Numbered from the stretch's first letter, positions 46,667 through 58,034 are shown. The stretch: 64,000 bases of DNA from Caenorhabditis elegans (GCF_000002985.6 NC_003282.8:12834001-12898000); one strand, 5' to 3'. Notes: generated from the letters alone by a model not told the origin. A program made the numbers and translations.

Positions 46667-49146
46667 CTATAAAATGATCGCCATCCAAATCGATACGACG
46701 ACCGTGACGAGAATTCCTGAAAATTAGTTTATCAGAAGTTTTGAATTTTCAAACTTCAAATTACCTTGTGATGATGCAGAGTTGTCAAATCCAAATGATA
46801 TAAACGGTCCAGAAGAGATACCACCGTTTGATTTGTAACTAACGGAAATTGAGTCACCGAAGGCATAAACGGGTCCTCCTGGAAAGTTGGACACCGTGTA
46901 TCTGAAAGAAACCAAGTAATTGATTAGGATATATCTATTCCGTAGTTTGACTCACACGTTATTTATTACAGGTTTCTGTTTGTTGGTGATGGTCACACTG
47001 AGAGCTGATTGTCCCACAATTGCAGCTCGATTGACTGTGTAACTGATATTTGAATACTTTGTTGCAGTTACTTGGTCATCAAAATCTTGCTTTGAATCCA
47101 TTACTCCAAAATTAGCAGAGGCGAAAAATCCACGACGTCCTTGAGCAGCAGGGCTCCAGCCAGCTAAAAACTTTCCGATCAGGTCTGAGTGCATTTTAAT
47201 CCCGTTTCTATCCTAGTACATACAAGTTCGCGCAAAAAATGCCACGTTACTCGTGTGGTAGGAAACCTAGTTTTCATTGTGTATTCCAATAATTTTTAGC
47301 TAAAAGTAAAAGAGTTGTAAACTCCAAGAGCTCACCTTTAATTGCATTATAAACTAAGTAAAACGAAGCTTGATCTTGGTCCAGAACAAATGTCGTGAAC
47401 TTTCCTCTAAATTTTTGAGGAAGGTTGGTCAGGGAATTCGAATATCTTTAAAAAAAAAGAAATATTTGGTATCATTTGATTGATCTGAACTAAAACTAAC
47501 GAGTAATCGGCAAGCTTATTAGAATCGGTGAAATAATTTGCGTAGACCGAGAGTTTGTTAGTTGTTGGCATTGAAAGCTGCGTTACAAAAAGCGGACCAC
47601 TTATATGAATGGCTGCAGCAGTTCCGTTAGTTGCATCAAGAGCTATCGGACACAAATCTGGCATTAGACAATAAGTCGCTTTGTATGACTTGAATTGTTT
47701 CACATCTGAAATCAAACAATCAAACATATATACTTGTTCAAAAACTTCGAAAACTAACTAGAGTAGTCTTGAAGTATAACCGCGTTTCCCATAGCGAATG
47801 TTCCAGGAAGGAGACTGTATAGTGTCAGATATGTTCCATTTGAGACCAATTTATTTTTTGAGACCAGAACTTGATACAAACTGAAATTAAAATGAATTAA
47901 CATTGACATGAAGCGTGAAAATATTGGCATGTGTTAAAAAGAAAACATACTTTCCCAGATGAGTCGAATTAATTGATGGACCGTCATAAACTTGTGTGGC
48001 TCTGAGGATGGGCGTAAAATCGAGACTTGCGGAAGGATAAGTTGCAAGGAGGGAAACACGTGTATCAGCCTGAATAACGGTTGAGTTATCAAAATCGCCT
48101 GCATATAATGCCAATGGCGTCGAATTGGCATGAACATTCCAAGATGATGGGAAAACTTGTGGAACTGAAAATAAAATACTATCTGTAAGTTCGTTTCTTT
48201 TATATAAATGTATCTGCAGATTCTGGAGATTAGAGCTTTCGGGAGTTTTGTCGCGCTGCAACAAGTTTTAAAATGTTTATAGGAATGATAATTTTAAGGT
48301 GGAAGAGTATTTGAGGATTAGTTACTACTTAACAAAAATTTCAAAAAAACTCACTCTAACTTCCACTACATAGCCAATTCTCAACAAAAAACTCACTTTC
48401 ACGCCAGTAAACTCTCATTGCAAACGTTCCAACTTGATTAGCTTGAAGGGTGATTGTGAATGATGGGTCCATCAAATAAAATGGTTCCAAGTCAGATGAC
48501 GTGATTCTGTATAATTATAGTCCACTTTCGAGTTGAAATCAAAAACTTACTTTGTCGAATAGTTCACTGAGTCAGTTACGATAAGAGAAGACTGTGGATC
48601 TGTTGATGCTTCCACGTTTAGAGATGCGAACATCCCTTTCGGGACATTGATCTGAAAACTCCTTTTTTCCATGATCTCGTACTGTACAAATTCCATAATA
48701 GTACATAGTCCATAAAATTAATTATCGTGATCAATGATCTAACATGTAATACTTACAATCCATGAACAATTCTGTCCTGCAGCATAGCCTGGATCAGGAA
48801 GAGTAGCATTCCAACCATTTGGATAAAACCACGCATTTGAAATATTGGCCGGTGGATTGATTGTTATTGATGGAGAGCATGCTGGAAATTTAAAAAAAGC
48901 GTTATCAAATTTCAGATTTCCATGATGACAATTCGTCATGCATGACAATTTTCAAACATCATTTATCGATTGTTAAAAAAAGATATTTTTCAAACCAAGA
49001 TATTTAGAACTTTTGAGCACTTTGAAAAGTTAATAACAAAAAATTTCAAAAAAAAGAGTATCGAACTTACTGTAGTAATCTGCCAATGAATATGATAGAG
49101 TTGAACTTATAACAAAAATTGTCAAAAAATTCCAACACATCTTCAT
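46667..49146 (-). CDS. CUB-like domain secreted/anchored protein, copy C
   Basis: Eleven exons, transcript order: 49071-49146, 48757-48881, 48551-48651, 48397-48506, 47951-48164, 47759-47880, 47501-47705, 47336-47445, 46956-47163, 46765-46901, 46667-46716; 485 residues. A signal peptide (about 1-23) leads to a CUB-like domain (TCSPSITINPPANIS, YAAGQNCSWI). Middle segments match copy B (ALYAGDFDNSTVI, QVYDGPSINSTHLG, DATNGTAA). The second half has GRRGFFASANFG and SYTVNRAAIVGQ. The tail GILVTVVVSIWMAIIL is hydrophobic. Introns and phases match every other copy, so the array arose by whole-gene duplication. Copies B and C look most alike, including the promoter. It is predicted to be secreted or GPI-anchored at the intestinal lumen face, like other nematode CUB-like immune-type genes; that role is inferred. 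Confidence 0.85.
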
Positions 49147-49297
49147 TTTTTCAGCCGGCACTGATTTTGAGGAAAATAAATAAAAGATACAAAACTTCAA
49201 TAAGCAAACACTATACAACAACTGATAATGTTTAAAATACAAAAAAAAAAACACCAAATGACTTCAAGTTTCCTGGACGCGTTGTGCTTATATGCAT

Positions 49298-49340
49298 ACT
49301 TTTTATCAGAAGATGATTATTTGCACAGGTGGGGGACGCC
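49298..49340 (-). promoter_or_regulatory. Shared GATA / TTTGCACA / GACG box upstream of copy C
   Basis: The plus strand reads TTTTTATCAGAAGATGATTA then TTTGCACAGG and GGGGGACGCC, about 155-195 bp upstream of the ATG. It aligns without gaps to the copy B box over more than 30 positions, except that the ACGTCA end has become ACGCCA. Confidence 0.55.
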
Positions 49341-49506
49341 AATTTTTGTTGGGTCGAAAAGTTGCAGTTCGCTTTGATAATTATGAGTCAAAAGGTGAAC
49401 AAGCTAATGACAAAAAACATCTTTACTTGGTCATGACTATGAAATTTGAATAATGACTCAATAAATCTGATAATTTAAATTGTATTTATTTCAACATATA
49501 TGTGTG

Positions 49507-52127
49507 TTATAAAAATGTCCAAATTGTCAAGATGATTGGGATGAATATTCCTGAAAATATTTCTAGTTTAATTATACGCAATTTCAGGCTTAACTTACTC
49601 TTTGTAACTGAAGATTTATCAAATCCAAAAGATACAAATGGTCCTGTGGAGATACAATCATTTGACTCATATTTTACAGAGATGGAGTCTCCTAGAGCAT
49701 GAACTGGAGCTCTTGGCAAGTTTGAAGAGTTGTACCTTAAGTTTGAAGAAATCAATCAAATCTTTATTTTTTTAGAATCATCCATAAAATTTTGGTACGA
49801 CTTTATATAATCTTACTTTTTTAAATATTTTCAAAGAAAAATCTCGAACTTATCTAGGGTTTTAGGTTTTTCTTACACATTTTTCAAAACAACCTTATTT
49901 TTCGATGTAATAGTAAGAGTCAATTCTGATTGTCCAACGATTCCATCTTTTTCAACTGTGTAACTGATTTTTAACATATTTGATGAACAGACTTGATCAG
50001 CAAAATTTTGATTCGTGGCATTTAATCCAAAATTCGGTGAAGCAAAGAATCCTCGACGGCCATTGACTGCAGAGCTCCAGCCAGCTGAAATCTGGAGATA
50101 GAGACGTTAATTTGGAGCAACTTACCAGCTGAAGCAGTAGAAACAAATTGCATGATGACTACGTCTTTGTCTAGTACAAATGTCGTAAATTTTCCACTGA
50201 ATTTTTGAGGAATCCTGCCCATGATATTAGAATAGCTAAAATGGGTACAAGGTGATAAGAATTATTGAAATGATACATTTTGCCAAACTTTACAGTCTAC
50301 AAAATAGAAATTGATTAAAAGCTACTTTCTGAATTTTTTTTCTTATTTATTAGGTTACGTAAAAATTAAAAGTAGTTTTGCAGTAAACTTCAAAAAAACT
50401 GCTTCCAAATTTTTTATACATTTAGCAGAAACTTCAAACAAGGGATTTTTTCTGCAAAGTTGAAAAAATCATAAAAAATATACAATGTTTCAAAATAGTT
50501 GTATTTGGTCATTTTGGCCCGTTTTCTATATTTTGAAGCAAAATTTTCACTGACACTACTCCACTTCTGAAAAGCATTCTATTACGGGAACAATAAATCA
50601 TGAGAATGCGTACTTGGTGCATTTTATTTGATGCGCGATATCTCTTAGCGAAAACTACAGTAAGAGCTTAAATATCTATTGTTATTTGAGTTCTTACTGT
50701 AGTTTTCGCTAAGAGATATCGCGCGTCAAATAAAATGCACCAAGTACGCATTCTCATGATTTATTGTTCCCGTAATAATCAAGATTGTAAACTTTTTAGG
50801 CACAGGCCCGCCACGTAGGCAGGCTTGAAAATTAATGCCCACCTGTAATCAGCAAGCTTATTGACATCTGTAGCAAAATTATTATAGACAGATAGTTGAT
50901 TTGATGTCGACATGGTAAGCTCCTTTATAAAAAATAAATTAGTGTAGAAAATGGCAGCAACAGTTCCGTTAGATGCATCGAGAAGGACTGGACACCTATC
51001 TGGCATCACACAAATAATCGCTCGATAGGAATCAAAGTTTCGCACATCTGAAATTACTTGAAAACTTTACAAAAAAATTCCATTTTTACCTTCGTAATCT
51101 TGGATAATAATAAAGTTTCCAAGGTCCATTCCCGGAAGAAGACTGTAGAGTGTCAGATATTTACCGCTAGAGACCAGGTTTTTATTTGAAACTAACAGCT
51201 GGTACAGACTAAAATCAACAACCTGAATTTTTGAAAAAAAAAAAAGCATCGACTAACTTTCCCAAGTGTTTTGAATTAATAGATGGACCATCGAAAACTT
51301 GTGTATTTCTCAAATGTTGAAATATCAAAATACCAATTAGGGTAGGTTACGAGTAAAGAAACCTGTGTGTCAGATTGGATTACTGTAGAATTGTCAAAAT
51401 CACCAGAGAGCAATGCCAATGGCATGGAGTTTGTATGAACGTTCCGTGAGGTTGGCGTGCCCGAGCTCACTGAAAAAAGAAAATACTTTTACATTTTACC
51501 ATTATCTTTTTTGGTTTATCCATTTTATAACTATGATAAACTATATTCTAATTGCGAAGGTAACACTAAAATCAATAAATTACTTACTCCTATACCATAT
51601 AACTTTCATGCCTAATACTCCAACTCTCCCGGCTTGAAGATTAATTGTAAATGATGGACTCATGAGGTAAAATGGTTCCGTAGTTGTGTTTTTTAGTCTG
51701 TACTTTAATTCTTTATGGCTTTTCTAAAAAAAACGTACGTGGTAACGTAATCCGTACTGTCTGTTACAGTTAGCCTCGACATGGAATCTGTGATGGCTTT
51801 TATCGTCAAAAATGCGAACATTTTATTTGGAACATTGATCTGGAGTATTGAATTTTGATTATACCACTCAACAATTCCAACTTACAGTCCATAAACAACT
51901 CTGGCCAGCTTCATAATCTGGAGCAGAAAGGCTTTCGTTCCAATTATTTGGATAAGTCCAAGCATTTGAATTATTTGCAGGCGGGTTTATTGCTATTGAT
52001 TGTGGACAAGCTGAGCAATTATTAAACTACTAATTAGTTGAATCAAAAACTCACTGTATGCAGCTAGGGAATAACAGAATTTTGAAATCAAAACTAAAAA
52101 AGTCGGAAAAATAAAGAAAATGTTCAT
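49507..52127 (-). CDS. CUB-like protein, copy D, with an apparent +1 frameshift in exon 5 (possible pseudogene)
   Basis: Eleven exons by alignment to the paralogues, transcript order: 52055-52127, 51886-52010, 51739-51839, 51588-51697, 51258-51469, 51090-51208, 50843-51047, 50126-50235, 49877-50084, 49599-49735, 49507-49550. Signal peptide, CUB-like domain (NPPANNSNAW, YEAGQSC), middle segments and the second half (GRRGFFASPNFG) are all present, with a short hydrophobic tail (IFIPIILTIWTFL). Exon 5 is 212 bases where phase needs 211 or 214. After ...NWYFDIST the frame runs into a stop, while NTQVFDGPSINSKHLGK continues in the next frame. The extra base is probably one T of the TTT at about 51317. 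Everything else is intact, so this is either a recent inactivation, a sequence error or an unusual splice. Intron 8 is only 41 bases. I see no other lesion. Confidence 0.75.
50581..50776. repeat. Near-perfect 196-bp hairpin (MITE-like) in copy D intron 7
   Basis: Left arm ATTACGGGAACAATAAATCA through CGAAAACTACAGTAAGA; the right arm is its near-exact complement ending TGATTTATTGTTCCCGTAAT. The loop, TATCTATTGTTATTT, is short. Arm divergence is minimal, which implies recent insertion or conversion. Confidence 0.9.
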
Positions 52128-53291
52128 TATTGTGCAACCAAAAACCACATACTGATGAGAAAATGGCTGATAAGAAGTCTTGCAGAAGTTGATAAGTTCA
52201 CTGATTTGGTGACTCGACTTGAAATAAACACCATGACTGTTCTTAATGCCCACGACACCGAGTACCATATTGGTACAGTAACCCTGACAGTACTCAAAAT
52301 AAGAGATAGATGTGCATGAGAGGTCAAGGTTAGCTGCATATTCAAAAGTGGCGTAGCGTCTGTGATTTTTGTTTTGCCCAAAATGCCAGAAAACGGTCTC
52401 AACATACGAGTATAACTGTAAAGTTGTGACATTTTTCTAAATGTTTTATGATTTTCTTTCAATTTTGAAGGTCCCTCGCAAATGGGTCATTTTTGACATT
52501 TTTAGAGGCCCCACCAAAACAGGATGCAACTCAAAACAGGATGCACCAAAACAGGATGCACCAAAACAGGATGCAGGGGCGGAGCCTGTTTGCAACCACC
52601 GCACACTTTTTTCGCAAGCCTCGCACGTTTTTTCTTTTGAAAAAATGCAACGATATCATGGAAAAAACGTGCGAGGCTTGCGAGAAAAGTGTGCGGTGGT
52701 TGCGAAATAGCCCCCGCCCCTGCATCCTGTTTTGAGTTGCATCCTGTTTTGGTGGGGCCTCCATTTTTACGTTTTCCGGCTATTTTAGTTTGTTTTCAGA
52801 AATAGAAAAATTGAAATTTGCTGAAGTTCTAAAATTAACGTAAAAATCGATAACTTTACATTTAAAAGAACGTTTTTTATTGGCGGAAAAATGTCTGAAA
52901 AATTGGAAAATTATTTTTAAATTCATTGAAGAAAGGAATAATTAAAAAATCCTAAATAATATAGCCGGAAAACGCAAAAAATGTCCTCACATGCGGGATT
53001 TTAAAAATAATTCAGCCCTTTTAATTGTTTTGCAAAATTGAAAAAAAAATCATTAAAAATATTAGAAAAAAATATTTATTTTTAGACAATATTGGAAAAA
53101 ATTCAGAATTTTTTTATCGCTGTGTTTATTTAGAAAAAGTAAAGGCAAGAGTCGACAACAATATAAAATTGAAAAATTGATATTTTTAAAATGTTTAATT
53201 CAAAAGTGTTTAAAATAAATGATTGAGTTCCCAATTGCATATATAATATTAATGAAAATAACCAATAAAGAATTTTAAAAAATCATTGAAA
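52128..53291. other. Spacer between copies D and E, promoter of D
   Basis: Just upstream of copy D there are two plus-strand TGATAAG words (about 52171 and 52194) within 70 bp. The rest is AT-rich and non-coding apart from the hairpin at 52505-52761. The composite box of copies B, C and E is not recognisable here. Confidence 0.5.
52505..52761. repeat. About 257-bp inverted repeat with AAAACAGGATGCA direct repeats in one arm
   Basis: The arms begin GAGGCCCCACCAAAACAGGA and end TCCTGTTTTGGTGGGGCCTC. The left arm holds four tandem copies of a 12-14 bp AAAACAGGATGCA unit against two in the right arm. The inner arms pair over GCAACCACCGCACACTTTT and the GCAAGCCTCGCACGTTTTT region, with a short loop around TGCAACGATATCATGG. 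Confidence 0.9.
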
Positions 53292-56200
53292 TCACAGGGA
53301 AAGTCCCATCCAGATAGCCATGATGATTGTGATGAAAATTCCTGAAATATGATATGCTTTGTCTGAAAAAACAACGCTTCCACATTACCATTACAAGCCG
53401 CCGAACTGTACCGGTCAAATCCAAAAGAGACAAATGGTCCAGTTGATACAGCACCATTGGAGTCATATTTCACCGATATGGAGTCTCCAATAGTGTATAG
53501 AATTCCTCCAGGAAAGTTGGAAGTAGTGTACCTGAAAATGGAAATTTTTGTATTATACTGTCATCGATTTTTTGAGAACTCGGAAAGTTTTATTTGTTTT
53601 TTAGAGTTATCACTTTGTTGGAAATTCAAAAAATTAAATAATATCTACGGTTATATTTGTTCAGGTGGCTTTTTTTTTCAAACTGCACCAGGGGTTTCTC
53701 TATATTGTAATAGTGAAAAAAAATTCATCAAATTATTCGCAAAATTTGGTGATCGTAAAAAGTTTTAAATTCAACTTACACATTGTTCAGCACAGTTTTC
53801 TGTTCAGAAGTAATCTTAACTGTAAGAGATGCACCTCCAATAATTGCAGTCCGATCAACAGTAAAACTGATATTCGTCAGTTTGCTTGCAGTAATTTGAT
53901 CGGCAATATTTTGAATCGAACTGTTCAATCCATAATTGCCAGAGGTGAAAAATCCTCGACGACTATCAAATGCCGTATTCCATTCAGCTAAAAAAATTTG
54001 AGTGTACACTGCAAAAAGCTGGAAAGCATTTACCGGTTTTCTCGGCTGACGACATTCTTAAAGTAGCTTGATCTTTGTTGAGAACGAAGGTTGTGAACTT
54101 TCCACTAAACTTCTGTGGAGTGTTGGTTTTGGAGATTGATGATCTGGAAGTATGTGGAAGTGAAATTAAAATTCATTTTGAATTTAGTTTCAAATTCTGA
54201 AATAGTCATTAAAAGTTTGCTAACTTACGTGTAGTCCGCAAGTTTATGAAGAGGTGTCACATAATCATTATAAACAGAAATTACATTAGTGTCTGGCATT
54301 GAGAAGTCATCGACATAAAACAACCCATAGTATCGGATGGCAGCTGCAGTACCAGCACTTGCGTCAAGTTTCACGTCGCAGTAATTTAGAATGCTGATAC
54401 AATTAATTGCTTTGTAGGAGGAATTGAATTGTTTAACGTCTGAAAATTTAGAGGTCAAATAAAAATTTCGAAATTCCATTCAATTTACCAGCATAGTCTT
54501 GAAGAATAACGGCATAGCCAATATTGCTAAATCCTGCTTGAAGGCTGTATAACGTTAGAGACTTTCCAGAAGAGATCAAGTTCTTGTTTGAAGCCATTAC
54601 CTGGTACAAGCTGAACGAATTTTGTTACGGTATACATAGCGAAAAACTTTAAAAAAAAACAACCAACTTTCCCAAATGTGTAGAATTAATCGACGGTCCG
54701 TCAAAAACCTGTGTGATCCTCATGAAGGGGGCCATATCGGTTATTATAATGCTTGGAAGAGTTGCCAAAAGTGACACTTGAGTATCTGATTGGATAATTA
54801 CTGGATCTTCAAAGTCCCCTCCAAACAATGGCAATGGAGACGAATTTGGGTGAATATTATAGGTTGTTGAATTTTGGCCCGAATTAACTGAAAATGAAAA
54901 ATTTGAATCAGATTCAGAGGTGAGTATGCAAAAACGAGGTGGGTAGACAGGAAAAAACTAGAAATACTTTCTGGCAAACGGTCACAATATTGAAAATTCA
55001 CGTGGTTTCAGAGTGTCTCATTTCAGCTTAAATAACGTCGATCTACAAAAATGCGGGAGAAGAGACGCAGAGTTCTCAACTGATTTCTCATGAACGTGCT
55101 GACGCCACATTTTTTGGGCAAAAAATGCCGCATTTTCTAATAACTTATTTCAAGTTTATGGAAATGGACCAAAAGTTGCCAAACTTAGGCAGAAAGTTGA
55201 TGAAGTTTAGCAGAAAGTTGCCAAATTTCAAAAAAAGTTTACAAACTTTGTGAGAAAGTGACGTAATATGACCGAAAATAGCTGAAATCAGGCGGGAAGT
55301 GGCCAAAGTTTATGAGAAAGGTGCCACACCTCAAAAGAAAGTTACAACTTAATAGTTTTGCAAGAATTTTTTTAAAAGTTCGGCAGAAAATTACCAAAGT
55401 GTCAAAAGTTTTCCAAGACTGACAAAACATCGTAGGAAGTAGCCGAAGCTTTTATTTCAATTTCAAAACACCTTATAGTTAATCTTAACACGGCGGAAAG
55501 AATACTCACTCGGATTCCATCTGACCTCCATTCCAAGGGTTCCATTGGTATTGGCTTGTAGATTTACCACAAAGAAAGGATCCATCAAGAAAAATGGTTC
55601 CGAATCACTTATTGTGAACCTATAGGTATTTTTATTAGTGAACATCTACATCAATCTCAATAATAAAATGCAAACGAACTTAGTAACGTAATCCACTGAA
55701 TCTTGCATTGTCAAAAGCGATGACACATCTGTAATACCTTGAAGAGTGAAGATTGCGAACATTCCTTTTGGAACATTGATCTGAAATTATTGGAATTTTA
55801 TTTCGATTGATAAATAAACTCACAGTCCATGTACAATTTTGCCCCCCAGCATACTGAGGTGGATTGCCTTTATTTATCCAAGTACTTGGGTAAACCCAAG
55901 GGTTACTGATATTAGTGGGTGGATTGATAATTTGTGATCCAGCACAGTCTGAAAATGTATCGATTGGTCATTTAAAGTTATGCTGGTCTTCCACGTAGAC
56001 ACAAAAAACTACCTGAATGCCTTCAAAGCGACCTTACAAATACGTTATTACGTTTTTACATTGGGCAAATTTTAATTGCGGGTGGGAAATTTAAATCTTT
56101 TGAAAAAAGTTTTGGCGGGTAGTAAATTAAAATATTCTTTAAAAAAATTTGGCGTTCAATTCAATTTTCTGAGAAAAAATTTAAATTTGGCGGAAAATTC

Positions 56201-56500
56201 AAATTTTCTAGAAAATATTTTGGCGGGCGGGAAATTGAAACTTTTTTTAGAAAACATTTTGGCGGAAAATTCAAATTTCTGACTATGAGTAAAAGTTTTG
56301 ACGGAAAGTTAATTCAAATTTTCAGAAAACAAAACATTGGCGGGAAATTCGAATTTTCTGAAGAATGTTTTGAAAAATTAAAAACAAATTTTCTCGGTCA
56401 GAAATAATGAACTCGAAAACTTACTATATGGGTCAGCGATCAAGCTAGAAAATACAGAGCATAAAGTTAAAATAGTCAATAAATTGATGTACAAGCTCAT
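53292..56500 (-). CDS. CUB-like domain secreted/anchored protein, copy E
   Basis: Eleven exons, transcript order: 56425-56500, 55824-55948, 55680-55780, 55510-55619, 54668-54887, 54489-54610, 54229-54439, 54034-54143, 53780-53987, 53389-53531, 53292-53341; 491 residues. A signal peptide (about 1-22) precedes a CUB-like domain (CAGSQIINPPTNIS, YAGGQNCTW). Middle segments have LFGGDFEDPVII, QVFDGPSINSTHLG, SGKSLTLYSL and DASAGTAA. The second half carries SRRGFFTSGNYG and SFTVDRTAIIGG. The hydrophobic tail GIFITIIMAIWMGLSL is a likely GPI or membrane anchor. It is the most diverged intact member, yet the intron phases are identical. Intron 4 holds the truncated palindromic element and a degenerate tandem repeat. 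It starts the array: its promoter faces the minisatellite and the PPxY gene cluster. Confidence 0.85.
54999..55135. repeat. Palindromic MITE-like element, copy 4 (truncated)
   Basis: Starts TTCACGTGGTTTCAGAGTGT and contains ATGCGGGAGAAGAGACGCAG and CGTGCTGACGCCACATTTTT; the right terminal arm beyond GCCGCATTTTC is missing. It lies in copy E intron 4. Confidence 0.75.
55145..55440. repeat. Degenerate about 30-bp tandem repeat, 'AGAAAGTTGCCAAAC'
   Basis: About eight to ten diverged units around GAAAGTTGCCAAA / GGCAGAAAGTTGATG / AGAAAGTTACAAC. It lies wholly in copy E intron 4. Confidence 0.6.
56070..56360. repeat. Degenerate 'GGCGGGAAATTCAAATTTTCTG' tandem repeat
   Basis: Six or seven imperfect units of about 40 bp in copy E intron 1, with the core TTTTGGCGG(GCGG)GAAATT. 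Non-coding. Confidence 0.65.
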
Positions 56501-56654
56501 TTTTTTGTCTGAAAATGTATAATTTTAAACCGAAACAACATAGAAACTCATAGAACCAGACATACAAAAGAGACAAAGTTTCAAGTGAGAATACCGACAC
56601 AAAATGATAAGATAATCAGTACAGTTTCCTGGGTTTTCAGTTTTTATGTGAAAA

Positions 56655-56712
56655 ATATTTCTTTATCTGACGCATTGAGAACGTATTTGCACAGGCGGCG
56701 AGACGTCACTTA
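56655..56712 (-). promoter_or_regulatory. Shared GATA / TTTGCACA / ACGTCA box upstream of copy E
   Basis: The plus strand reads TTTCTTTATCTGACG, then GTATTTGCACAGGCGG and GAGACGTCACTT, about 160-210 bp upstream of the ATG. A further TGATAAGATAATCAG is at about 56604. The order and spacing match the boxes of copies B and C. Confidence 0.55.
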
Positions 56713-56819
56713 TTCAGGGATCGTAAAATCAAATGTATTCCCGTTTTGGGCTCTGAGTCAGAAGTTGGGAAATGAAAAGGTAATTGTCATGAAAGGCAAT
56801 GATGATATATTCGAATGAT

Positions 56820-57368
56820 TTAAATGTTGCAAAAACTACAAACTATATTAAGCAAATATAAAAAAGGCACAAATTTCTGAAAACGAAAACTAAAACATGT
56901 TTTTGGAATACTGCCTTTTTGCGGGACTAAAAAGGCGTGTCTGCCTACCTCCAGGCAACCTATTCCTGTCTTATACCTTCATTCGTACATACTGCTAAAG
57001 TTCCTTCAAAATATTGAGGCACATAGGCAGGCATAATGCCTAATAATAATATTTTATCTTACAATTAAACTTGTTTTGCTCAGTTTCAATTTTCAATCAA
57101 CTCTAACTGGTGTTTGAAAAAGTATACTTACGAAACTTTTGAAATCAACTTTTGACTAGTTTTTCATAACGAAACATTTCATAAGAACTTTTTCGTTCTG
57201 CTTTTAATATTCCCATAACAACCCTTTTCATCAAAAGATAAGAACATAAAGCACAAAACGAATGCTGGCGCACTCAATAAGCACCTGCTATTAAAAATGC
57301 GCTGTCATGAAAACGAGAGACCAAAAGTTCACTTGTTTACAGGACACAAACTACAATGTGCTGGTTCA
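56820..57368. other. Spacer upstream of the minisatellite
   Basis: AT-rich, with a GCCTACC/GGCAGGC dispersed repeat at about 56930-57045. No coding exon or recognisable regulatory box seen beyond the copy E promoter. Confidence 0.5.
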
Positions 57369-57803
57369 GAAAATTATAAATTACGGGCAAATCAAAAATT
57401 AAATTGCTCATCTTCAGAAAATTATAAATTACGGGCAAATCAAAAATTAAATTGCTCATCTTCAGAAAAATATAAATTACGGGCAAATCAAAAATTAAAT
57501 TGCTCATCTTCAGAAAAATATAAATTACGGGCAAATCAAAAATTAAATTGCTCATCTTCAGAAAATTATAAATTACGGGCAAATCAAAAATTAAATTGCT
57601 CATCTTCAGAAAATTATAAATTACGGGCAAATCAAAAATTAATTTGCTCATCTTCAGAAAATTATAAATTACGGGCAAATCAAAAATTAAATTGCTCATC
57701 TTCAGAAAAATATAAATTACGGGCAAATCAAAAATTAAATTGCTCATCTTCAGAAAATTATAAATTACGGGCAAATCAAAAATTAAATTGCTCATCTTCA
57801 GAA
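57369..57803. repeat. 48-bp minisatellite, nine copies
   Basis: The unit starts GAAAATTATAAATTACGGGC and ends TTGCTCATCTTCA. The nine copies are almost identical, differing mainly by A/T at one or two sites. Because 48 is a multiple of 3, open frames run through it on both strands; I regard them as artefacts. It is followed at once by an inverted partial unit (about 57805-57848), and a further degenerate direct unit lies at about 57917-57947. Confidence 0.97.
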
Positions 57804-58034
57804 AAAAATTAATTTTTGATTTGCCCGTAATTTATAATTTTCTGAAAATATTTAATTTCTTATTTTTCGATTTTTTAACGATCTTTTTTTCGTTTAACAA
57901 TCTAAAAAATTCAAATGGTCATCTTCAGAAATTCATAAATTACGGGCCCCGGGTGGTCCAATCCCCGAAAGGCCTGAGGGACGAAAATTGAAAAATGCTA
58001 GACGAAAGGCGAAAATTGTTAGCCTTGAACCCTC

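Noticed and set aside
57297-57812. Long open frames on both strands through the 48-bp repeat (171 and 152 codons)
   Set aside because: The unit length is a multiple of three, so any frame without a stop stays open. Composition and strand symmetry show a minisatellite, not a gene.
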